NCBI GenBank assembly: GCA_016789035.1
Contig: JAEUSC010000208.1
Coordinates: 1-5,206, forward strand
DNA: 5,206 bases
From: Candidatus Omnitrophota bacterium
Lineage (GTDB): Bacteria; Omnitrophota; Gorgyraeia; Zapsychrales; Fredricksoniimonadaceae
Direction of reading: 5' to 3'
The notes beneath the pieces were generated by a model. That model saw only the letters and a program-made list of their open reading frames with translations, was not told the DNA's origin and ran no database searches. The stretch's first letter is position 1; every line of letters begins with the position of its first letter. Below, piece by piece: positions 1-4,923 of this stretch. The translations under genes and the position numbers were made by a program.

Positions 1-79
1 TCAAACGGGTTATATGGATACCAATCTTACGTATGAACAGGCCAAAGAATATTTCCGGATTGATCAGAAAATAAAGTGA
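1..79 (+). CDS. C-terminal end of an unrecognised protein (partial)
   Basis: The frame beginning at base 2 is open from the window edge to TGA at 77-79. It encodes 25 residues ending in ...YEQAKEYFRIDQKIK. This is a charged, helix-like tail with Lys and Arg near the end, as is common at protein C-termini. The stop lies one base before the ATG of the DUF924 gene, which suggests the two are co-transcribed and perhaps translationally coupled. Too little is visible to name a family. The call rests on the open frame, the stop placement and the spacing, so it could still be a chance open stretch. Confidence 0.5.
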   Translation, partial: QTGYMDTNLTYEQAKEYFRIDQKIK

Positions 80-80
80 T

Positions 81-695
81 ATGGCATCAATCAAATCTAT
101 TCTCCAATTCTGGTTCCACTCCTTAACCGACGCGACGCCGATCGACAAAAAGGCGCCGCCGGCCAAGTTGTGGTTTAACGGCGGACGGGCGTTTGATGAG
201 GAAATCCGAACCAAATTTCTGGCCGATTACGAAAAGGCCAAGGCGGGCGGGTACAAGGATTGGGAAGAGACGGCCCAGGGACGCCTCGCGCTGATTCTTA
301 TCTTCGATCAGTTTTCCCGAAGCATGTTTCGAAACACGCCGCAGGCTTTCACAACCGATCAACTCGCCCTTGAGTTGACTCAAGCATCCATCACAGACGG
401 CAAAGACAAAGATCTTCAATTCATTGAACGCGTGTTTTTGTATATGCCGTTCATGCATTCGGAAGTGCTCAGCGTCCAGGAAGAGGGCGTGCGGAGTTTC
501 GAGAATCTTGTCAAAGAATCGAAAGAGAAGGGCTCGCCCAATACGTCCTATTTCGAATACAACCTCAATTACATGCGCCAGCACCGGGACATCATCGCGC
601 GTTTCGGGCGTTTCCCGCACCGCAACAAGATTCTGGGAAGGACATCAACCCGCGAGGAAACCGAGTTTTTGACCAAGCCCGGGTCATCGTTCTAA
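81..695 (+). CDS. DUF924 family protein (TPR-like helical fold), function unknown
   Basis: The 204-residue product shows the whole DUF924 pattern from end to end. It has an N-terminal ILQFWF segment (residues 7-12), a KLWF motif (29-32), the LALILIFDQFSR core (69-80, Asp76 and Arg80), the MPFMHSE segment (122-128), and a C-terminal HRDIIARFGRFPHRNKILGR signature (168-187) followed by ST-EE-FL. Family members are normally about 180-210 residues, so this copy looks full length. It has no signal peptide or membrane segment and should be cytosolic. The family is widespread in bacteria and some eukaryotes, predicted to be all-helical and TPR-like, and has no established biochemical role that I know of. 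The ATG at 81 lies one base after the preceding stop and has no clear Shine-Dalgarno sequence, so translation may depend on coupling. No terminator follows it. Family call is firm; function is unknown. Confidence 0.9.
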   Translation: MASIKSILQFWFHSLTDATPIDKKAPPAKLWFNGGRAFDEEIRTKFLADYEKAKAGGYKDWEETAQGRLALILIFDQFSRSMFRNTPQAFTTDQLALELTQASITDGKDKDLQFIERVFLYMPFMHSEVLSVQEEGVRSFENLVKESKEKGSPNTSYFEYNLNYMRQHRDIIARFGRFPHRNKILGRTSTREETEFLTKPGSSF

Positions 696-735
696 AAATC
701 CGCCCTCGAGAAAATCCATCGATTTAGAAATAAAG

Positions 736-764
736 TTAGCTTTCTTGGGAAATTGTGTTATCCT
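736..764 (+). promoter_or_regulatory. Possible sigma-70 promoter for the DEAD-box helicase (weak)
   Basis: An extended -10-like element, TG-T-TATCCT (756-764), sits 17 bp after TTAGCT (736-741). The -10 matches the consensus at 4 of 6 positions and the -35 at 3 of 6. Transcription would begin near 771 and give a leader of about 170 nucleotides. The region is AT-rich compared with its flanks. Because the matches are partial, this is the best candidate seen in the gap rather than a secure promoter. Read-through from the DUF924 gene is also possible, since no terminator separates them. Confidence 0.3.
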
Positions 765-853
765 TTTGCAACTGATTGATCCTGCCGTTTGATGTTCCTT
801 TGTAGTCCCTTCCCGGTAGAATCCATGATATGCAATAAGTGAATCAGAAACCG

Positions 854-890
854 AGCCATGCTTCGAAGGGCGAACATATTGAGCGTGGCT
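854..890 (+). promoter_or_regulatory. Stem-loop in the 5' leader of the DEAD-box helicase
   Basis: AGCCATGCTT (854-863) can pair with GAGCGTGGCT (881-890), giving a 10-bp stem with two G-U wobbles and a 17-nucleotide loop. A second small hairpin, GCGG/CCGC around TTTTAT, follows at 901-914. Neither stem has a downstream T tract, so neither is a terminator. Long structured leaders are known for cold-inducible DEAD-box helicase mRNAs such as E. coli deaD/csdA, so a role in post-transcriptional control is plausible. I do not recognise a named riboswitch or Rfam family here. Confidence 0.5.
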
Positions 891-929
891 AAGAGGTACC
901 GCGGTTTTATCCGCATGGGCCATTATCAT

Positions 930-934
930 AAGGA
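930..934 (+). promoter_or_regulatory. Ribosome binding site of the DEAD-box helicase
   Basis: AAGGA lies nine bases before the ATG at 944 and supports that start. Upstream bases 822-830 could pair across it (TCC with GGA, and ATGATA with TATCAT at 924-929), so access may be controlled by leader folding. That pairing is inferred only from complementarity. Confidence 0.7.
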
Positions 935-943
935 AAAGAAGCC

Positions 944-2248
944 ATGACTCAGTCAACCGCTACTTTCTATGAGCTCGGGATTGCTCCAAAAATCCTGGAA
1001 AGATTAGACAAAATCAAATACACAACACCGACGTTAATCCAGCAAAAGGCGATTCCGCCGGCACTCGCTGGGGAAGACATTGTCGGGATCGCGCAGACTG
1101 GAACGGGAAAGACCATCGCATTTGGGATCCCCATCCTTCAGCGTCTCGCGCAAGTCCAGGGCCGCGCGCTTGTTTTGCTTCCCACCCGCGAGCTGGCCAT
1201 CCAAGTCAACGAAGAGTTTTTCAAAGTCGGTCAAGCCATGAACATGAAGACTGCGGTCTTGATCGGTGGCGAACCGATCCGCCGTCAGATTATTGAGCTG
1301 CAGAAAAACCCGCGCATCATTATCGCCACACCGGGCCGTTTGATTGATCACATGCAGCAGCATCATATCCATATCGGGGATGTCACAATCTTGGTGTTGG
1401 ATGAAGCCGACCGCATGCTCGACATGGGTTTTGCGCCGCAAATCAAGACGATTATGTCCTGTGTTGCGCCGGTTGAATACCGTCAGACCATGCTTTTCTC
1501 GGCGACCATGCCTAAGGAAATCATTTCGATCGCGACCAGCCACATGAAGATGCCGACGCACATTGAAGTGGCCCCTCCGGGAACGACCTCCGAGCGTGTC
1601 ACGCAAGAGCTTTTCGTGGTTAAGAAGGAAATGAAGAACACGCTTCTTCAAAAGGTTTTAGAACAGTACAAAGGTTCTGTTTTGATTTTTTCCCGCACGA
1701 AATTTGGGGCGAGAAAGATTTCACGCGCACTGCGTCAGTTGGGTCATCGTTCGGCTGAAATTCATTCCGACCGTTCGCTTAACGAACGCAAAGAGGCTCT
1801 GGAAGGTTTCAAGCGCGGCAAATACCGCATCCTGGTGGCGACCGATATCGCGTCCCGAGGGATCGATGTGACAGGGATTGAGCTTGTCATCAACTACGAT
1901 CTTCCTGATGATGCCGATAACTACGTGCACCGCATCGGCCGCACCGGTCGTGCCGGACATCAGGGGCATGCGATTTCGTTCGCGACCCCGGACCAAAAGG
2001 ATGAAGTCCGCACGATTGAAGCGCTGGTTAAGGTTGCGATCCCGATCTCGCAGCATCCGCAAGTTCCAGTGGAGGAATTTATCAAATCGTCCAAGCCCGC
2101 GTTTCAGCCCCGCAGAGGCGGCGGTTTTCGCGGCGGATATCGCTCAAGCAGCGGTGGCGGCAGCGGTCGGCCGGGTGGCGGCGGTTTTAAGCCGCGTCGT
2201 CCGGGTGGTTTTGGCGCAGGACATCGCAGCAAGCCGAAGGCGGCGTAA
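944..2248 (+). CDS. rhlE: RhlE-type DEAD-box ATP-dependent RNA helicase
   Basis: The 434-residue protein carries every DEAD-box motif in order: Q motif with F8 and TPTLIQ (28-33), motif I AQTGTGKT (50-57), Ia PTRELAIQ (80-87), GG (108-109), Ib TPGR (129-132), II DEAD (153-156), III SAT (186-188), IV VLIFSRTK (246-253), V ATDIASRGID (299-308) and VI HRIGRTGRAG (329-338). The HSDRSLNER stretch (274-282) and the short core of about 385 residues fit RhlE better than DbpA, SrmB or DeaD/CsdA, which have larger defined C-terminal domains. The last 50 or so residues are a Gly/Arg-rich, disordered RGG-like tail (about 389-430) expected to bind RNA non-specifically. The enzyme should remodel structured RNA in the cytosol using ATP, probably in ribosome assembly, RNA decay or cold growth. 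It has AAGGA nine bases before its ATG, a long structured leader and a strong terminator after it, so it is probably its own transcription unit. The subfamily symbol is less certain than the family. Confidence 0.95.
   Translation: MTQSTATFYELGIAPKILERLDKIKYTTPTLIQQKAIPPALAGEDIVGIAQTGTGKTIAFGIPILQRLAQVQGRALVLLPTRELAIQVNEEFFKVGQAMNMKTAVLIGGEPIRRQIIELQKNPRIIIATPGRLIDHMQQHHIHIGDVTILVLDEADRMLDMGFAPQIKTIMSCVAPVEYRQTMLFSATMPKEIISIATSHMKMPTHIEVAPPGTTSERVTQELFVVKKEMKNTLLQKVLEQYKGSVLIFSRTKFGARKISRALRQLGHRSAEIHSDRSLNERKEALEGFKRGKYRILVATDIASRGIDVTGIELVINYDLPDDADNYVHRIGRTGRAGHQGHAISFATPDQKDEVRTIEALVKVAIPISQHPQVPVEEFIKSSKPAFQPRRGGGFRGGYRSSSGGGSGRPGGGGFKPRRPGGFGAGHRSKPKAA
2117..2208 (+). repeat. GC-rich short repeats encoding the Gly/Arg-rich helicase tail
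   Basis: GGCGGCGGTTTT occurs at 2117-2128 and again at 2177-2188, and CCGGGTGG at 2171-2178 and 2201-2208. The repeats are in frame and encode the glycine-rich GGGF and RPGG units of the tail. They are low-complexity coding repeats, not a mobile element. Such tracts may vary in length between strains through slippage. Confidence 0.6.
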
Positions 2249-2276
2249 CTCCGATTGTTGTATATATAGAGTAATC

Positions 2277-2310
2277 AGACCCTGAGTTTTTAGCTCAGGG
2301 TCTTTTTTTT
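2277..2310 (+). terminator. Rho-independent terminator of the helicase gene
   Basis: AGACCCTGAG (2277-2286) pairs perfectly with CTCAGGGTCT (2294-2303) around a seven-base loop, and eight consecutive T follow or end the stem (2303-2310). It begins 28 bases after the helicase stop. This is a textbook intrinsic terminator, and it separates the helicase unit from the marR-led operon. Confidence 0.95.
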
Positions 2311-2314
2311 AAGG

Positions 2315-2370
2315 ACCTGTTCAACCGCGTAGGGTGAACAGGATCAACCACCTCCCGCGGTTGAACAGGT
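2315..2370. repeat. Perfect 15-bp inverted repeat with a third internal half-copy
   Basis: ACCTGTTCAACCGCG (2315-2329) is exactly complementary to CGCGGTTGAACAGGT (2356-2370), with 26 bases between the arms. A further near-copy, GGGTGAACAGG (2332-2342), sits inside. The left arm can therefore also fold locally: CCTGTTCAACC (2316-2326) with 2332-2342, ten of eleven paired around a five-base loop. TCAACC (2344-2349) likewise matches GGTTGA (2359-2364). No T tract follows on either strand, so it is not a terminator. It ends five bases before the -35 box of the marR promoter. It may be a binding site for a regulator, a repetitive palindromic element, or both; the role is unknown. Confidence 0.8.
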
Positions 2371-2375
2371 GGGAC

Positions 2376-2403
2376 TTGACATGTATTTTGCTCATGCTAT
2401 TAT
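2376..2403 (+). promoter_or_regulatory. Strong sigma-70 promoter of the marR-efflux operon
   Basis: A perfect -35 box TTGACA (2376-2381) is followed after 16 bp by TATTAT (2398-2403), five of six matches to the -10 consensus. TGC directly before it (2395-2397) makes an extended -10. The start of transcription would fall near 2410, about 23 bases before the marR ATG. A promoter this close to consensus is expected to be strong unless repressed, which fits the palindrome overlapping it. Confidence 0.88.
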
Positions 2404-2421
2404 TTAGCTAGTGCTAAATAA
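2400..2421. promoter_or_regulatory. Probable MarR operator overlapping the -10 box and start site
   Basis: TTATTTAGC (2400-2408) and GCTAAATAA (2413-2421) form a perfect 9+9 bp inverted repeat around the 4-bp spacer TAGT. It covers most of the -10 box and the predicted start site, the usual place for a MarR-family repressor to block RNA polymerase. The core TTAGC-GCTAA resembles the SlyA-type site TTAGCAAGCTAA, but with a longer spacer. Binding by the adjacent MarR protein is inferred from position and symmetry. Confidence 0.78.
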
Positions 2422-2432
2422 ATAAGGAGCCT

Positions 2433-2879
2433 ATGCCAGAGATCACACGTCAAGAGCTAAGCCGGCTGATCGCCCAAATCCTCCCCAGTGTCATTCAAGG
2501 GGTCCATATGGGATTTCTTTCTGCCCAGAATTTGACCCACACCCAATTTTTTGTTTTGATTGCTATCCATTCCCAGGGCCAGAGTACCATGCAAAAAATG
2601 GCCGACAAAATGGGGGTCAGCATGCCCACCATGTCGGGAATCATTGACCGCTTGGTGGCGGCACAGTATGTCGCTCGTCATGAAAACCCGGAAGACCGGC
2701 GTCAGGTTCTGGTGTCGTTAACCAAGGAAGGAAAGTCTCTCATCGCCCAATTTCAAAAAGCGGTGGGGGAGCGGTGGATGGATGTTTTGGTTGTTCTGGA
2801 TGGCTCGGAAATTCGGGCCATGGCAAAAATATTGGAAAAGATTGGACAATCGCTGTCTTCGGGAAAAAATTCGCTATGA
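2433..2879 (+). CDS. MarR-family transcriptional regulator, probable repressor of the efflux operon
   Basis: The 148-residue length is typical of MarR proteins. Residues 1-34 form the N-terminal dimer helix region. The winged helix-turn-helix runs from LTHTQFFVLIAI (34-45) through the STMQKMADKMGVS helices (51-63), the recognition helix MPTMSGIIDRLVA (64-76) and the wing ARHENPEDRRQVLVSLT (81-97) with the diagnostic DRR at 88-90. The C-terminal helices (about 98-140) complete the dimer interface. It should bind palindromic DNA as a dimer and let go on binding a small, often phenolic or lipophilic ligand. AAGGAG (2424-2429) lies three bases before the ATG, a somewhat tight spacing. It is first in an operon with an outer-membrane factor, adaptor and ABC ATPase, and its promoter carries a matching palindrome, so autorepression plus control of the exporter is the natural reading. 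The ligand cannot be deduced. Confidence 0.92.
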   Translation: MPEITRQELSRLIAQILPSVIQGVHMGFLSAQNLTHTQFFVLIAIHSQGQSTMQKMADKMGVSMPTMSGIIDRLVAAQYVARHENPEDRRQVLVSLTKEGKSLIAQFQKAVGERWMDVLVVLDGSEIRAMAKILEKIGQSLSSGKNSL

Positions 2880-4189
2880 GATGTCTCGCCGTTAGACTCC
2901 TTGTGATTCTGTCGATATTCTTCGCGATCATACCCGCCTATGCCGAAGGTCCGTCTGTCATTAAATTAAGTTTGCGTAAGGCCTTAAAGATCGGTCAGGA
3001 GCGTCATGCCGATGTCTTGATGGCCGATGAACGTGTGCAGCAGGCGTTGTCCCGGGTTGGACAATCGAGGGCCGGATTGCTGCCGCAAGTGCACGGAATT
3101 CTCAACGCAGGCCGGCAGACCAGAGATTTGCGCGGGCAGGGGATTGCGCTTCCCGGTGATCCACATGTGGGACCGTTTAATTCCGTGGACGCGCGGGTGC
3201 GGCTGACTCAGGCATTGTTGGATCCTAGCGCTATCTCACGTATGGAGCAAGCTGCTCATGGAAAACAGCTTTCGGTGTCCGAAGCCAGGAAAGTTCAGAG
3301 CGATGTTCTGGCACTGGTTGCGATATTGTTTATTAATGCGCGGCAGTCCGACGCCGATTTCAAGTCGCGGCGAGCGGAATTAGCCTTCGTTTATCAAAAT
3401 TTTCTGGCCGCCAAAACGTCTTTTAGACAAGGGGTCATTTCTCAGTCGGATTGGGAGGATGTCCAAGTCAATCTGGCCCGCAGTTACGCGCAATATCATC
3501 AGGCCAAATCGCAGGAGGCCCGTGACCGACTGGAATTGTGCGCCGCTCTTAATCTGCCTTTGGATGCCGTCATTGAATATCTTTCTGATGATCTCGGGAT
3601 CAATGTCGATCAGGCTCAGCAACGCAATTGGGCGCGGCCTGCAGATGTCGAAGTGGCCCAGGACCGCGTGACGCTAAATATTGCCCAGCGCAACGTGGAG
3701 CGTTCCCAGCAATGGCCGCAGATTGCGGCGCTCGCGGATTACGGCCGCACCGGCGAGAGTTTTGACGAAGCGTCTAACACTTATACGGTTGGTCTTCAGG
3801 TTTCTGTGCCGTTTTGGGAAGGCGGCCTTAGGACAGAAAAAATTAAAGAAGCGGAAAGCAGGCTCAGAGAAAGTCAATGGGAGTTAGAGCGCACCAGACG
3901 CGCCAACCATGCGCGGTTGCTGGAATCCGTCGAGGCGATGCAAGCGGCCAAGGTGTCTCAGACCAAGGCAAAGTGGCAATCCAAGGCCCAGGCCCGTCAA
4001 TTTAAAATCGCCATGCAAAAGTATAAAAATGGATCAGGAAGTCTGGTGGATGTGTACCAAAGTTGGTCTGTAAAATCGGCGATCCGGGCGCAGGAAAATG
4101 ATGCTTTTTCAGCTTATCAATTGGCACAGATCAATGTGGCCCATGCGTTGGGTTTGTTAACAGAGATCGTTAAGGAGCCTCATCAGTAG
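2876..4189 (+). CDS. TolC-family outer-membrane efflux channel
   Basis: I chose the ATG at 2876 because it overlaps the marR stop as ATGA and begins a classical signal peptide: positively charged start, hydrophobic LLVILSIFFAIIP (8-20), and AYA before the cleavage point at residue 23/24. The frame is open further upstream (an ATG at 2774), but that start would bury the signal behind 34 residues and overlap marR by about 100 bases. The 437-residue product has two outer-membrane efflux protein repeats. The first half is about 30-230, with the SRAGLLPQV segment (64-72). The second is about 255-430, with RPADVEVAQDRV (254-265), a WPQIAALADYG strand (280-290) and VPFWEGGLR (311-319). Long charged helices (120-220, 320-420) would form the periplasmic alpha-barrel, and the strands near 76-112 and 285-316 the beta-barrel. 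It should trimerise as the exit duct of the exporter. No lipobox Cys is present, unlike many NodT-type factors. No clear Shine-Dalgarno is seen, so translation is probably coupled to marR. Confidence 0.92.
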   Translation: MRCLAVRLLVILSIFFAIIPAYAEGPSVIKLSLRKALKIGQERHADVLMADERVQQALSRVGQSRAGLLPQVHGILNAGRQTRDLRGQGIALPGDPHVGPFNSVDARVRLTQALLDPSAISRMEQAAHGKQLSVSEARKVQSDVLALVAILFINARQSDADFKSRRAELAFVYQNFLAAKTSFRQGVISQSDWEDVQVNLARSYAQYHQAKSQEARDRLELCAALNLPLDAVIEYLSDDLGINVDQAQQRNWARPADVEVAQDRVTLNIAQRNVERSQQWPQIAALADYGRTGESFDEASNTYTVGLQVSVPFWEGGLRTEKIKEAESRLRESQWELERTRRANHARLLESVEAMQAAKVSQTKAKWQSKAQARQFKIAMQKYKNGSGSLVDVYQSWSVKSAIRAQENDAFSAYQLAQINVAHALGLLTEIVKEPHQ

Positions 4190-4192
4190 GAG
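4188..4192 (+). promoter_or_regulatory. Ribosome binding site of the adaptor gene, overlapping the TolC stop
   Basis: AGGAG begins within the TAG stop codon of the outer-membrane factor and lies five bases before the adaptor ATG at 4198. Ribosomes finishing the channel gene would pass over this site, favouring coupled and balanced production. Confidence 0.8.
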
Positions 4193-4197
4193 CAGAT

Positions 4198-4890
4198 ATG
4201 AGCTTACTCAAACATTGGTGTTTATTCTTGGGAATTTCTCTCATGGTCCTGCCGGGTTGCAGTCGTTGGAACCATAGTGAGGAAAATTTTTCGGGCATGG
4301 TTGAGATCACCGAGCATTTGCTGGGACCAAAAGGTTCCGGCCGGGTGGTGAAGTTAAATGTGGATGAAGGAAGTCCGGTCAAAAAAGGTGACATCATTGC
4401 TGTGATGGACCGTTATGACCAAACAAAGAAGGATTATGAACGCCTTGCGGCGCTCTTGAAATCCGGCGGAAGCAATCAGCAGGCGGTGGAGCATGCGCGC
4501 CTGGAGATGGAAGACCAGTTAATCACCTCCCCTGTGGATGGAATTGTGCTGGTCAAGATTCATGATGCCGGTGAAATGGCACCTGCGGGATCCGCGGTTG
4601 TGGTCGTCGGAGACACGGGCCGGTATTGGGTGCGCGTCTTTGTTCCGCTTAAAGTCCTTAACCGGATCTCCATAGGTTCAAAGGCGGTCATTCATTTAGA
4701 TGGTATGTCACAGGATCTTCAGGGACAGGTGAGTTATGTGTCTTCGTACGCCGAATTTACTCCGCGCAATGTGCAGACGAAAGAAGAGCGGATTGTCCAG
4801 ACATTCGCGGTGAAAGTGGATGTTAAGGAACCGCCGGCGTATTTGCGTCCGGGTGTGACCTGTGATGTATCCATTCAACTGACCGAATAG
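4198..4890 (+). CDS. Lipoprotein periplasmic adaptor (HlyD/YbhG-type membrane fusion protein), short form
   Basis: The 230-residue protein begins with a lipoprotein signal: LFLGISLMVLPGC, with the lipobox LPGC at 18-21 and Cys21 as the lipidation site. Next come the first half of a biotinyl-lipoyl-like domain (GSGRVVKLNVDEGSPVKKGDIIAVMD, 46-71), a very short helical hairpin (about 72-108), and the second lipoyl half with the ITSPVDGIVL motif (109-118). The beta-barrel domain (about 142-228) contains YAEFTPRNVQTKEERIVQTFAVKV (184-207), a stretch characteristic of YbhG-like adaptors. It should sit in the periplasm, anchored by lipid, linking the ABC transporter to the TolC-like channel encoded 8 bp upstream. 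Usual adaptors are about 320-400 residues; the missing length is mostly in the alpha-hairpin. Residue +2 after the Cys is Ser rather than the Asp of AcrA. The frame is intact with no sign of frameshift, so the short form looks natural. Confidence 0.87.
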   Translation: MSLLKHWCLFLGISLMVLPGCSRWNHSEENFSGMVEITEHLLGPKGSGRVVKLNVDEGSPVKKGDIIAVMDRYDQTKKDYERLAALLKSGGSNQQAVEHARLEMEDQLITSPVDGIVLVKIHDAGEMAPAGSAVVVVGDTGRYWVRVFVPLKVLNRISIGSKAVIHLDGMSQDLQGQVSYVSSYAEFTPRNVQTKEERIVQTFAVKVDVKEPPAYLRPGVTCDVSIQLTE

Positions 4891-4923
4891 GCCTTCGGCG
4901 TCCCGGGAAATTTGAGGATTGTT

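Noticed and set aside
123..620. 165-codon open frame on the minus strand
   Set aside because: It is the antisense shadow of the DUF924 gene, which has complete family motifs on the + strand.
711..726. AAATC/GATTT small inverted repeat after the DUF924 gene as a terminator
   Set aside because: It has only five AT-rich pairs and no T tract, too weak for intrinsic termination.
684..956. 90-codon minus-strand open frame covering the helicase leader
   Set aside because: No family resemblance and no supporting ribosome binding site was noticed. The region is better explained as a structured 5' leader.
1034..1651. 205-codon open frame on the minus strand
   Set aside because: It lies wholly inside the rhlE coding region. 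Its composition is rich in Arg, His and Asp as expected from the antisense of codon-biased DNA, and it has no recognisable domain. The + strand has all helicase motifs.
1878..2285. 135-codon open frame on the + strand in another frame
   Set aside because: It overlaps the C-terminal part of rhlE out of frame and consists of Arg/Ala/Ser-rich low-complexity sequence produced by the GC-rich tail repeats.
2319..2366. Resemblance of the inverted repeat to an integron attC site (GTTCAAC fits RYYYAAC, GTTGAAC fits GTTRRRY)
   Set aside because: The core consensus fits, but the 48-bp span is shorter than usual attC sites. The arms are perfectly paired beyond the core boxes, with no unpaired spacer or extrahelical bases. 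No integrase or second site is present, and the flanking genes have their own promoter and operon structure. A degenerate 7-mer match inside a palindrome is not strong evidence.
4883..4907. CCGAA/TTCGG inverted repeat and CCCGGG in the gap before the ABC ATPase
   Set aside because: The stem is five pairs across a stop codon and has no T tract. It is within an apparent operon and is probably chance.
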